Shown: positions 26,569 through 37,145 of the stretch, piece after piece
Position numbering within the stretch: position 1 is the stretch's first letter
How the letters are laid out: each line of letters starts with the position of its first letter
Source: Betaproteobacteria bacterium
GTDB lineage: Bacteria; Pseudomonadota; Gammaproteobacteria; Burkholderiales; SG8-39
NCBI GenBank assembly: GCA_016195915.1
Contig: JACPYS010000026.1
Location: 82,885-146,884, forward strand
Reading direction: 5' to 3'
Length of the DNA stretch: 64,000 bases
Position numbers and translations under genes: made by a program
The notes under the pieces: model-generated
The model's database searches: none
What the model was told of the DNA's origin: nothing
The model's input: only the letters and a program-made list of their open reading frames with translations

Positions 26569-28857
26569 CTAGAACCGATACGCGAGTTCGCCGAAGACGG
26601 TGCGCCCGGGCTGCTTGTTGAAAACGAAGTACTGCCTGTTGCTCAGGTTGTCGACCGCCAGGCTCAGACTGAGATGCCGGTCGTAGCGATAGCCGAGCTT
26701 GGCGCTGACGATGCCGTAACGATCGTAGGATCCATAGACGGCCTCGGTGGTGTTGAGGTTCTGGTCGTCACCCGAGCCGAACACGTGGCCGACGTGGCGG
26801 TAGACCGCGAAACCGTACCAGGCCTGCCGATCGAGTTGCACTCCGATGGAGAATACGCTTCGAGGCACGTCGGTGAGGAGTTTGCCGACACTCGCGGGCA
26901 CCGCGTCGTTGCGGGTGATCTGGTAGCGCAGCTGGTGCGTCAGCGAGCCGAAGGCGGCGAGCCCACGCACGCCGGTCGGCCAGAGCACGCTGGCTTCGAT
27001 GCCGTCGATGTCCGCCTCGCCCGAGTTCTCGGTCTGGGTCAGAGTCGCCGACAGCCGTCGCCTGTAAATAAGATCCGTGAGCCGCTGGGTATAGTAAGTC
27101 AGTGAAACGCGCGCGCCACCCGCCGGCGACGCATCCGCGCCGATTTCGAACGAGCGCACGCGTTCCGGCTTGAGCGCCGGTGCAGGTTCGTTTACCAAGT
27201 TGACACCCGCAGTCGCGGTCGGCAAGACGGTGCGCGAATACAGTTCGAGCAACGCCGGCGGACGAAAGCCTTCGCCATAGGATGTGCGCAGCGACAACCC
27301 TTGCCGGGCTTCCCAGACCAGCGCCAGCTTCGGGCTGAACTGGTCGTAGGAACGGGTGGCATAGGCCTGAGCAAATGCGGGAGCGGTGTTCTGGCTAATC
27401 TCGCCGTCGGTGTCGAAGCGGTCGTAACGCCCGCCGAGATAACCCGTCAAGCCATGGTCGAAGTAGTGCATGCTTTGAAAAAACAATGCCGTATTGCTCG
27501 AGCGTCCGCGTCCTGCATTGAGCAGATTGCCCAGCGTGTCGGCGTCGCGCCAGTAGCCGAGCGCCACATTGCGCCGGTCGAGTGTGCTGCGGTTGTACGC
27601 GCCGCCGGTCACCAGCACCCAGTTGGCCGCCATCGGCGTGCGCACCGATACATCGAAGTCTGTGCGGACGTTCGGCTGGTCGGTGAAATCACCCGGGCCG
27701 TTCTCGTAAGCCGCGAGGCCGCTCGTCGCCTGCGAGAATTGAAAACTGTGGCGCAGCGTGGCGAGACTCGCGCGCACCACGCTGCCACCGTCCAAGCGGT
27801 GCTCCACAGTTGCAAAGGCCCGCAGGTCGCGCTCGAATGAAGGGGTTGCCGTCAGGAAATCGGTCTCGGCCAGGGACAGCCGACGCGTCACGCCATCTGC
27901 GAAGCTCACGATGCCAGAGGACACAGGCGCGCCGGAAGGATCGCGCAGAAAACTCTCGGGGCGCACATAGCCGACGGCGTATTGCGCCAACGCCAATCCT
28001 GCACTCAGCAGGGTCGAGGGCGCCGGACTGTAATGCAGCGAGAGCTGCGCGTTGCTCTGGATCCAGGGGCGCGCACCCTTCAGCCCGACCCAGTAGGCGG
28101 GCGTCCCGTCGGGCATCGTGGTCGCACGGGCGCCGGAAACCGCGGTCCCGCCTGCGCCCGATACCGGTTGCTTGATCACATAGTCGCTGTCCGGATAGCC
28201 GTCGCTGTCGTGGTAGCCCGCCGAAAGCGTGACACCGAGGCCGCTGTCGTAGCGCTTACGATAATCGAGGCCGGCGCTGCGCTGGCCGAGGCTGCCTGCG
28301 CCGGCCCGCAATTCGGTCACAGGTGCGTCGGGGCTCGCCGAGATGAAGTTGACCACGCCGCCCATTGAATTGCCGCCGTAGAGCGCGGAGTACGGGCCGC
28401 GCACCACCTCGACGCGCTCGATCGAGTGGATCGGGATCGCTGCGACGTTGACACCGCCGGAGAGCGCGTTGTTCAGCGGGTGGCCGTCGATCATCACCAG
28501 CGTGCGCGGCGTGCGCGGTATGCCGCGCAACGAGAGCACGGATGTTCCCGACCCGGGAAAGCTTGCGCCCATGGCGGGACCGCGCACATAGAGTCCAGGC
28601 ACGTCGGCGAGTACGTCGCCCAGCCTCAGCGCGTTACGCAGGCGGATACCGGTCTCGCCGACGACGGAAACGCTCGCCGGCACGGCCATCGCGGTGGTCG
28701 GTGCGCGCGTGGCGGTGACTACGATCGCGTCGGGTGGATCCGGGTCCATCGCAGCGGTTTGCGCATGTGCGGCGCCCGAGATGGTCATCCCGAACGCCAT
28801 TACCGGCGACAGCATTGTTGCGCCCAGGCGCAATCCATTTCTTCCCTGCAACTCCAA
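26569..28857 (-). CDS. TonB-dependent outer-membrane receptor
   Basis: A 762-residue receptor with a signal peptide (to about AAHA), a TonB box (DAIVVTATR), a plug domain with LRGIPRTPRTLVMIDGHPLN and VEVVRGPYSALYGGNSMGG, a 22-strand barrel region, and the terminal Phe (FGELAYRF). The start is a TTG at 28857 with GGAG about 8 bases upstream. The substrate cannot be read directly. It diverges from a B12-binding radical SAM gene, so cobalamin uptake (BtuB-like) is an attractive guess, with iron chelates as the alternative. No cobalamin riboswitch was recognised upstream. Confidence 0.93.
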   Translation of the reverse strand: MELQGRNGLRLGATMLSPVMAFGMTISGAAHAQTAAMDPDPPDAIVVTATRAPTTAMAVPASVSVVGETGIRLRNALRLGDVLADVPGLYVRGPAMGASFPGSGTSVLSLRGIPRTPRTLVMIDGHPLNNALSGGVNVAAIPIHSIERVEVVRGPYSALYGGNSMGGVVNFISASPDAPVTELRAGAGSLGQRSAGLDYRKRYDSGLGVTLSAGYHDSDGYPDSDYVIKQPVSGAGGTAVSGARATTMPDGTPAYWVGLKGARPWIQSNAQLSLHYSPAPSTLLSAGLALAQYAVGYVRPESFLRDPSGAPVSSGIVSFADGVTRRLSLAETDFLTATPSFERDLRAFATVEHRLDGGSVVRASLATLRHSFQFSQATSGLAAYENGPGDFTDQPNVRTDFDVSVRTPMAANWVLVTGGAYNRSTLDRRNVALGYWRDADTLGNLLNAGRGRSSNTALFFQSMHYFDHGLTGYLGGRYDRFDTDGEISQNTAPAFAQAYATRSYDQFSPKLALVWEARQGLSLRTSYGEGFRPPALLELYSRTVLPTATAGVNLVNEPAPALKPERVRSFEIGADASPAGGARVSLTYYTQRLTDLIYRRRLSATLTQTENSGEADIDGIEASVLWPTGVRGLAAFGSLTHQLRYQITRNDAVPASVGKLLTDVPRSVFSIGVQLDRQAWYGFAVYRHVGHVFGSGDDQNLNTTEAVYGSYDRYGIVSAKLGYRYDRHLSLSLAVDNLSNRQYFVFNKQPGRTVFGELAYRF

Positions 28858-28884
28858 GTCCGTTCTCCATCGCGCGGCCCTGCG

Positions 28885-28890
28885 AATCTA
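28885..28890 (-). promoter_or_regulatory. Candidate -10 element of the TonB receptor promoter
   Basis: On the minus strand TAGATT matches 4 of 6 bases of TATAAT. Taking it as the -10 puts the start of transcription near 28878, exactly 41.5 bases from the centre of the FNR-like palindrome, the geometry of a class II FNR-activated promoter. Confidence 0.35.
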
Positions 28891-28911
28891 GATGTACCGC
28901 GCCTTGCGGCT

Positions 28912-28927
28912 ATTGATCCGAATCAAT
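28912..28927. promoter_or_regulatory. Perfect FNR/ANR/DNR-type palindrome
   Basis: ATTGAT-CCGA-ATCAAT contains the exact consensus TTGAT-N4-ATCAA, and the symmetry extends one base further on each side. It lies between the divergent TonB receptor and CCAEP-tail radical SAM genes, 55 bases from one and 86 from the other. Crp/Fnr-family regulators responding to low oxygen or nitric oxide bind this sequence. Confidence 0.7.
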
Positions 28928-29013
28928 GAGATGCAGGTTGCATGCACGTGCCGGGAGGAGGGGTATGCGTGACGGACCTGCTGTAGGATTGCGCTCCTCC
29001 CCAAGGAGGTCAT

Positions 29014-30453
29014 GTGGCGGCACTGCCTCAAGAGCATGCAAGGACTCTCCCCTTCAAGGTCGTCCTCATCAATCCCTACGAACTGGGGCGCCAGCCGTTT
29101 GCATTGGCCGCGCCCGCCGCGCTGCTAAAGCGGGAGGGCCATGCCGTGAGCTGTATCGATCTTTCACTGCAGACGCTCGACCCGGCCGTGCTGGAGGGCG
29201 CGGACGTGGTGGGCATCTATGTGGGCATGCACACCGCGACTCGCATCGCGCTGGAGGCGTTGCCGAGGATCAAGGCGCTCGCGCCCAATGCGCATATCTG
29301 CGTCTACGGGCTGTATGCACCCATGAATGAGGCACTGCTGCGCAGGCTGGGCGTGGGCACCGTGCTTGGTGGGGAAATTGAACCCGCACTGCTCGCCCTG
29401 TGTGCGCGGCTGCGGGAAGGCAGGCCCGCGTGCGCGGGGCAGACAAACCAGATCGAGCCGGTCGTCAGCCTGGGCAAGGTCGAATTCGAAGTGCCCGACC
29501 GGAGCGGACTGCCGAAGCTCTCGTCCTACGCCCATCTGGTGCTGCCGGACGAAACCACGCGCATCGTGGGATTTGCGGAAGGGAGCCGGGGCTGCAAGCA
29601 CTTGTGCAGGCACTGTCCCGTGGTTCCCGTGTATCAGGGGAAATTCCGCGTCGTTCCGGTAGACGTGGTGATGGAAGACATCCGACAGCAGGTGAAGGAA
29701 GGGGCCACGCATATTTCATTTGGCGATCCGGATTTCTTCAATGGACCGACGCACGGCCTCAGGCTCGCGCGCGCCCTGCACGAACCCTTTCCCGGCGTCA
29801 CCTTCGACGCCACCATCAAGGTCCAGCACATCATCGACCATGCCGAACTGCTGCCGGAACTCAAGCGCTGCGGCTGCCTGTTCATCACCTCGGCGGTGGA
29901 ATCGGTGGACGACGACATCCTTCGCATTCTCGACAAGAACCACCAGGGCCTGGATTTCGATCGCGCCGTAGCGCTCACGCGCGACGCTGGGATCGCGCTC
30001 GCGCCGACCTTCGTGGCCTTCACGCCGTGGACCACGCTCGAGGGCTACATCGCATTGCTCCGACGGCTGATGGAACTGCAACTCGTCGGGAGCGTGCCCC
30101 CGGTGCAGCTCACGATCCGGCTGCTGGTACCGGAAGGCTCTTACCTCCTGCAACTTCCCGGCTTCAGGGAACAGATCAAGGCTTTCGATTCAGCGGTGCT
30201 GGGCTATCCCTGGGACCATGCCGATGCGCGGGTCGATCGCCTCCAGCAGACGATTACCGCGTGGGTCGCGCGATCGGAATCAGACGGCATTGTGCGCCGC
30301 GAGGTGTTCGCCGGTATCTGGCGCATGGCTCACGAGGCGGTGGGGCGCGCTGCGCCGGAACTCGCGGAAAACCTTGGCGCCCCTATCCCCCGCTTGTCGG
30401 AGCCCTGGTACTGCTGCGCCGAGCCCACCGAGCAGCAGCTCCGGTCGTTCTGA
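29014..30453 (+). CDS. CCAEP-tail B12-binding-domain radical SAM protein
   Basis: A 479-residue radical SAM enzyme. The N-terminal part (about 15-130) resembles a cobalamin-binding Rossmann domain (VVLINPYELGRQPFALAAPA, VVGIYVGMHT). The 4Fe-4S/SAM motif is CxxxCxxC at Cys194, Cys198 and Cys201. Near the C-terminus is Cys467-Cys468-Ala-Glu-Pro, which fits the family I know as CUAEP/CCAEP-tail radical SAM (seleno)proteins, where the second Cys position can be selenocysteine; here it is an ordinary TGC. The reaction is unknown. The start is a GTG preceded by a perfect AAGGAGGT (29003-29010). A MetE-like gene follows after 2 bases. Confidence 0.87.
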   Translation: MAALPQEHARTLPFKVVLINPYELGRQPFALAAPAALLKREGHAVSCIDLSLQTLDPAVLEGADVVGIYVGMHTATRIALEALPRIKALAPNAHICVYGLYAPMNEALLRRLGVGTVLGGEIEPALLALCARLREGRPACAGQTNQIEPVVSLGKVEFEVPDRSGLPKLSSYAHLVLPDETTRIVGFAEGSRGCKHLCRHCPVVPVYQGKFRVVPVDVVMEDIRQQVKEGATHISFGDPDFFNGPTHGLRLARALHEPFPGVTFDATIKVQHIIDHAELLPELKRCGCLFITSAVESVDDDILRILDKNHQGLDFDRAVALTRDAGIALAPTFVAFTPWTTLEGYIALLRRLMELQLVGSVPPVQLTIRLLVPEGSYLLQLPGFREQIKAFDSAVLGYPWDHADARVDRLQQTITAWVARSESDGIVRREVFAGIWRMAHEAVGRAAPELAENLGAPIPRLSEPWYCCAEPTEQQLRSF

Positions 30454-30455
30454 AG

Positions 30456-31598
30456 ATGAAGCACAGCAGCGAGCGCATTGTGGTGACCCACGCCGGCAGT
30501 CTGCCGCGGCCGCGCGAGGTGGTCGATTGCCTCATCAGCAAGGAACGCGGCATGGGCACCGGTGCGGACTTCGACGCTGCGATGCGCCGAGGTGTGGCCG
30601 ACATCGTCCGGCGCCAGGCCGAAATCGGCATCGACGTCGCGAGCGACGGCGAGACCAGCAAGATCAGTTATTCCACCTACATCAAGGACCGATACCACGG
30701 CTTCGGTGGCGAACATGTACCGCGCACGCATCTCGACCTGCGCGAGCACCCGGAATTCCGTGCGCGCATGAAGGCCTTTCTCGGGCCGCGGCATGAGAGG
30801 CGCATGCAGTGCGTGGCGCCGGTGGCATTGCGCGACCGGCGTCCCCTCGAACAGGATCTTGCCAATTTCCGCGCCGCACTGGATGCGGTTCGGGTGACCG
30901 AGGGCTTTCTGAACGCCGCGTCCCCGGGCGTGGTCGCGGTGTTCATGCCCAATGCCTGTTACCCGAGCCACGAAGCGTATATCGAGGCCCTGGCCGAGGC
31001 GCTGCGCATCGAATACGAAGCCATCGTCGCCGCGGGCTTCGTGCTGCAGGTGGACTGCCCGGACCTGGCGATGGGGCGCCATACCGCCTTCCAGGACTTG
31101 AGCGAGGACGAGTTCGTGTCGCGCGCGGCGCTGCACGCCGAGGCGCTCAACCACGCGCTGGCCCGGGTGCCGCAGGACCGCGTGCGCATCCATCTGTGCT
31201 GGGGAAATTATGAAGGGCCGCACGATTACGACATCGCGCTCGAGCGCATCCTGCCCGCGGTGCTGAGCATCCGCGCTCGGGCGATATCCTTCGAAGGCGC
31301 CAATCCGCGCCACGAGCACGAGTGGGTCGTATGGCGAGACGCTCGCCTGCCCGATGACCTGCTGCTGATCCCGGGGGTGCTGGACTCGTGTACCAATTAC
31401 GTTGAACACCCGGAACTGGTGGCGCAGCGCATCGAGCGCTACGCCCGTATCGTGGGACGCGAGCGCGTGCTCGCCGGCACCGACTGCGGCTTTGGCACCT
31501 TCGCCGGCTACGGCAAAGTGGACGGCAGCATCGCGTTCAAGAAACTGCGTGCTCTTGCCGAGGGCGCCGCGCTCGCCACGGCGCGGCTTTGGAAATAG
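30456..31598 (+). CDS. MetE-like cobalamin-independent methyltransferase / epoxyalkane:CoM transferase-like protein
   Basis: A 380-residue protein of the MetE C-terminal (UROD/MetE) barrel superfamily. The zinc ligands are readable: His246 and Cys248 in HLCWGNYEGPH, and Cys344 in GTDCGFG; Glu/Asp-rich SDGETSK lies near residue 70. It lacks the MetE N-terminal half, as in short methionine synthase-like and 2-hydroxyalkyl-CoM lyase-like enzymes that activate a thiol for alkyl transfer. The ATG is 2 bases after the radical SAM stop, so the two are co-translated and probably act on the same thiol or methyl group (inference). Confidence 0.88.
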   Translation: MKHSSERIVVTHAGSLPRPREVVDCLISKERGMGTGADFDAAMRRGVADIVRRQAEIGIDVASDGETSKISYSTYIKDRYHGFGGEHVPRTHLDLREHPEFRARMKAFLGPRHERRMQCVAPVALRDRRPLEQDLANFRAALDAVRVTEGFLNAASPGVVAVFMPNACYPSHEAYIEALAEALRIEYEAIVAAGFVLQVDCPDLAMGRHTAFQDLSEDEFVSRAALHAEALNHALARVPQDRVRIHLCWGNYEGPHDYDIALERILPAVLSIRARAISFEGANPRHEHEWVVWRDARLPDDLLLIPGVLDSCTNYVEHPELVAQRIERYARIVGRERVLAGTDCGFGTFAGYGKVDGSIAFKKLRALAEGAALATARLWK

Positions 31599-31612
31599 CC
31601 GGAGGAGATACC

Positions 31613-32584
31613 ATGGATACCATGCTCGCGAAGCTCGCTGTTCTGTTCATGGCACTCACTGCCGCTTCGGCGGCAGCTGCGCAGGGATTTCCCGCGGGTC
31701 CCGTGCGTATGGTCATCGGCTACCCTCCGGGCGGCTCGGCCGACTTCGTCGCGAGAGTGCTCGCCGACGAGATGACCCGCGGCCTCGGCTCGCCAGTGGT
31801 GGTGGAGAACCGGCCCGGTGCCGGCACTGCGATCGCGTCGGACGCGGTGGCCAAGGCGAGGCCCGACGGCCAGACGCTCCTGCTCAACTGGCACCAGGCG
31901 ATCGTTCGCGCGCTGATCAAGGAAAAGCTGGCTTACGATCCGGACAGTGCTTTCGTGCCGGTGTCGCGCGTGGCCACGGGCACCACTGTGCTGGTGGTGC
32001 ACAGCTCGGTCCCGGCAGATTCGCTGCGCGAGCTGGTCGCACTTGCGAAGGCGAACCCGGGCAGGTACAACGCCGCCTCTGGCGGACACGGTTCCGCTCC
32101 GCACCTTGCGCTCGCACAGTTCGAGGCTGCGGCCGGCGTGAGGTTCACCACCATTCAGTACAAGGGCGGCGGACCGGCGACGCAGTCGATCCTCGCCGGC
32201 GACACGCAGCTGTTGTTCGCTACCTCACCCTCCGTAATGGGGTTCATCAAGTCCGGGAAGCTCAAACCCCTGGTCGTGGCCATGCGCAAGGGCTCGCCGG
32301 CGATTCCGGGCATACCGGGATCCGAAGAGGCCGGCGTGCCCGCCTTCGAGTCCACGTTCTGGTTCGGAGTGTTTGCGCCCGCAGGCACGCCCGCGGCAAC
32401 GGTGCGCCGCCTGCACCAGTCGGTAACGGCCGCGCTCGCCGGTCCGGAAATGCGGGCGAAAATCGCCTCCCAAGGAATGGACGCTACGTCCTCGGCGTCT
32501 CCCGAGGTGTTCGCGGAGGAACTTTTGGCGGAGGGCCCGCGGCTCGAGTTGCTGGTGAAGAACCTGGGCGCGCGCGTCGAATAG
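31613..32584 (+). CDS. Bug/TctC-type substrate-binding protein
   Basis: A 323-residue periplasmic receptor with a signal peptide ending near AAAAQG and the signature FPAGPVRMVIGYPPGGSADFVAR. The conserved TTIQYKGGGPATQSI segment is present. A strong GGAGGAG (31601-31607) precedes the ATG at 31613. It follows the MetE-like gene after 14 bases and is probably the last gene of the radical SAM operon, supplying an unknown carboxylated substrate. No membrane partner is nearby. Confidence 0.92.
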   Translation: MDTMLAKLAVLFMALTAASAAAAQGFPAGPVRMVIGYPPGGSADFVARVLADEMTRGLGSPVVVENRPGAGTAIASDAVAKARPDGQTLLLNWHQAIVRALIKEKLAYDPDSAFVPVSRVATGTTVLVVHSSVPADSLRELVALAKANPGRYNAASGGHGSAPHLALAQFEAAAGVRFTTIQYKGGGPATQSILAGDTQLLFATSPSVMGFIKSGKLKPLVVAMRKGSPAIPGIPGSEEAGVPAFESTFWFGVFAPAGTPAATVRRLHQSVTAALAGPEMRAKIASQGMDATSSASPEVFAEELLAEGPRLELLVKNLGARVE

Positions 32585-32630
32585 CGCGCGGCGCAACGGC
32601 GACACGCTGGTATCGTTACGCAGGTCCGCA

Positions 32631-33647
32631 CTACGCCAGGCAGCGCAATCCCAGGCAGATGTGGTATCGAACCGATGCACCGGGCGATACGGTGTTGAAG
32701 GTGATGGGCATGTCTGCATTCCCGCCGCTCAAGTTGATTGCATTCGGTATCGAGGACAAGGGCTCGAGACATAGCGCCTGCCGGCCGATCGGCGTGTACA
32801 ACTGCATATGCGGCATCGGAACGCTGCGACCGGGTTCAGCGCGTACGCGCGTTCTGATCCAGCGCCGCAGGGTCAGGCGTTCGACGCGTCCGGTCTTGAG
32901 AAGGACGCCACGCGCGGATTCGATCCAGCTCGTGCATGACCCGCTGTCTTCGGCGCTTCGCTCATCCAACGCCAATACATCGTCCCAGAGTTCATCGGGC
33001 GGGATCCTGTGCCCGGCCGCGAACGAAACGCCGTCCGGCAGTGGACACATTCGCCCGGTTGGGGTGGGGTCCCTGTCCGGGAAAAGTTCCCAACGTGCCG
33101 ACGCGGGAATGACCACTGATGGATCTGCGTCCCTCGCGAAATAAGGGTGCCATCCGGCATCCAGCGGCTGATCCGTCTCACCCGTATTCGTCAGCTGCAG
33201 CGAAAGATCGAGCGTGGCTGCAGCGACCGAGATTTCATAGGTTGCATCGAAGCAGAACGGGAAATCCAGCGTCTCCTGATTGCCGCGCGCAGGAGGGCGG
33301 ATTTTCACCGTGCAAACGATCCTGTCCCCGCCGGTCTGTTCGGCGGCCCAGCACGCGTGGCGAAGCAAGCCGTGACGCGCCTGACTCAGCTTGTAGTGCC
33401 GCCCCTGAAAATCCATCACGCCGCTCTGGTTTCTTCCGGTGCGCCCGGGGTTGGGAGAAAGCACCGGGATTCCGTAGCTGGTCGGCTGCAATGCTATTGC
33501 CGACAGATCGGCCGCCTCGAGTATCGGTACGGGCCATTGCCAGTCATTGGAGCGAAAGCTGAAGCCGAGTACGTTCGCACCCCATTCCGGAGCAATGACT
33601 GCCTGGGTGGATCCGGAGGAAGATTCGAAGCGTATCAGCTTCGGCAT
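32631..33647 (-). CDS. Aldose 1-epimerase family protein
   Basis: A 338-residue galactose-mutarotase-fold protein that would interconvert alpha and beta anomers of sugars. Typical elements are the N-terminal IAPEWGANVLGFSFR, GIPVLSPNPGRTGRN, HGLLRHACW (catalytic-type His) and LDAGWHPYFA, with a late conserved MPHMQLYTP. The ATG at 33647 is used; an in-frame TTG at 33656 is less likely. It is convergent with the Bug gene and diverges from a dienelactone hydrolase-like gene. Its neighbourhood continues into glycogen and pentose-phosphate genes. Confidence 0.88.
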   Translation of the reverse strand: MPKLIRFESSSGSTQAVIAPEWGANVLGFSFRSNDWQWPVPILEAADLSAIALQPTSYGIPVLSPNPGRTGRNQSGVMDFQGRHYKLSQARHGLLRHACWAAEQTGGDRIVCTVKIRPPARGNQETLDFPFCFDATYEISVAAATLDLSLQLTNTGETDQPLDAGWHPYFARDADPSVVIPASARWELFPDRDPTPTGRMCPLPDGVSFAAGHRIPPDELWDDVLALDERSAEDSGSCTSWIESARGVLLKTGRVERLTLRRWIRTRVRAEPGRSVPMPHMQLYTPIGRQALCLEPLSSIPNAINLSGGNADMPITFNTVSPGASVRYHICLGLRCLA

Positions 33648-33745
33648 GACGTCCAAGCGCGGCCCATTCCTTGGGATAATGTGCCGTCCTGGCTCGACCG
33701 CGACGGTCGCAAACAGGTGTCAGTGACGGAAATGCGGAGAGCACT

Positions 33746-34540
33746 ATGATCATCAAGGACGACGAAACGGTCGATATTCCGACCGCCACCGGACCCATGC
33801 GCAGCTACTTCTTCCGGCCTGCGGCTGCGGGGCGCTATCCGGGCCTGATTCTGTACTCGGAGATCTTCCAGGTCACGGGACCGATCCGGCGCACTGCGGC
33901 GATGCTGGCGAGTCATGGCTTCGTGGTGGCGGTTCCGGAGATCTATCACGAGTTGGAACCGGCCGGCGCGGTCCTCGCGTACGACGAGGCCGGCGCGGAA
34001 CGCGGCAACCGCCACAAGCTCACCAAGGAACTCTCGGGCTACGACAGCGACGCGCGCGCGGCGCTTGACCATCTCAGGGACTTGCCATACTGCAGCGGCA
34101 AGCTGGGCGTGATGGGGATCTGCGTCGGCGGCCACCTGGCGTTCCGGGCGGCGATGAATCCGGAGGTGCTGGCGGCCACTTGTTTCTACGCGACGGACAT
34201 TCACAAGCGCGGCCTGGGCAAGGGCGCGCGCGACAACAGCCTGGAACGGATCGGCGAGATCAGGGGCGAGATGCTGATGATCTGGGGCAGGCAGGACCCG
34301 CACGTTCCGCGCGAGGGGCGCTCGCTGATCTACAACGCGCTGAGCGACGCAGGGGTGCACTTCCAGTGGCATGAGTTCAACGCGGCGCATGCCTTCCTCC
34401 GCGACGAGGGCCCTCGCTACGATCCGGCCGCAGCGCAGATCTGCTACGGCATGGCGCTGGAGCTGTTCAAACGCCGCCTGGGAGAAGGGGACCAGCGCGC
34501 CGAGCGTGCGGCCGCAGGCGCGACCGAAAGCAGGCATTAG
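33746..34540 (+). CDS. Dienelactone hydrolase family protein
   Basis: A 264-residue alpha/beta-hydrolase of the dienelactone hydrolase type. The nucleophile is Cys in GICVGGHL; the acid and base are probably Asp in WGRQDPHVP and His in NAAHAFL. The first strand region is PGLILYSEIFQVTGPIRRTA. A GGAGAG ribosome site precedes the ATG. It may act on lactones, which would fit 6-phosphogluconolactone or aldonolactone chemistry near zwf and gnd, but family members have very varied substrates. It is convergent with glgP, 6 bases apart. Confidence 0.88.
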   Translation: MIIKDDETVDIPTATGPMRSYFFRPAAAGRYPGLILYSEIFQVTGPIRRTAAMLASHGFVVAVPEIYHELEPAGAVLAYDEAGAERGNRHKLTKELSGYDSDARAALDHLRDLPYCSGKLGVMGICVGGHLAFRAAMNPEVLAATCFYATDIHKRGLGKGARDNSLERIGEIRGEMLMIWGRQDPHVPREGRSLIYNALSDAGVHFQWHEFNAAHAFLRDEGPRYDPAAAQICYGMALELFKRRLGEGDQRAERAAAGATESRH

Positions 34541-34546
34541 CACGGA

Positions 34547-37012
<2,466 letters not shown>

Positions 37013-37036
37013 GTGTCCCCCTCACGCGCTAGCCGG

Positions 37037-37061
37037 TTTCTGGTCAGACGAAAACCAGAAA
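37037..37061. promoter_or_regulatory. Perfect 8-base inverted repeat between glgP and gnd
   Basis: TTTCTGGT (37037-37044) and ACCAGAAA (37054-37061) are perfect inverted arms with a 9-base spacer, 25 bases from the glgP ATG. It could be a repressor operator shared by the divergent genes or a hairpin in the glgP leader. The bound regulator is unknown. Confidence 0.45.
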
Positions 37062-37145
37062 TGAGAATCTTAATCATATACCTTGCCGCGCGATCCAGTT
37101 TCCGGAAGAATGACCCGGACATCGACCGAGAAACAGGGGGCGTCC

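Noticed and set aside
28858..29013. Cobalamin riboswitch upstream of the TonB receptor or radical SAM gene
   Set aside because: The spacer is only 156 bases and I see no B12-box-like sequence; the FNR-type palindrome occupies its middle.
30412..30417. Selenocysteine in the CCAEP-tail protein
   Set aside because: Both codons of the pair are TGC, not TGA, so ordinary cysteine is encoded.
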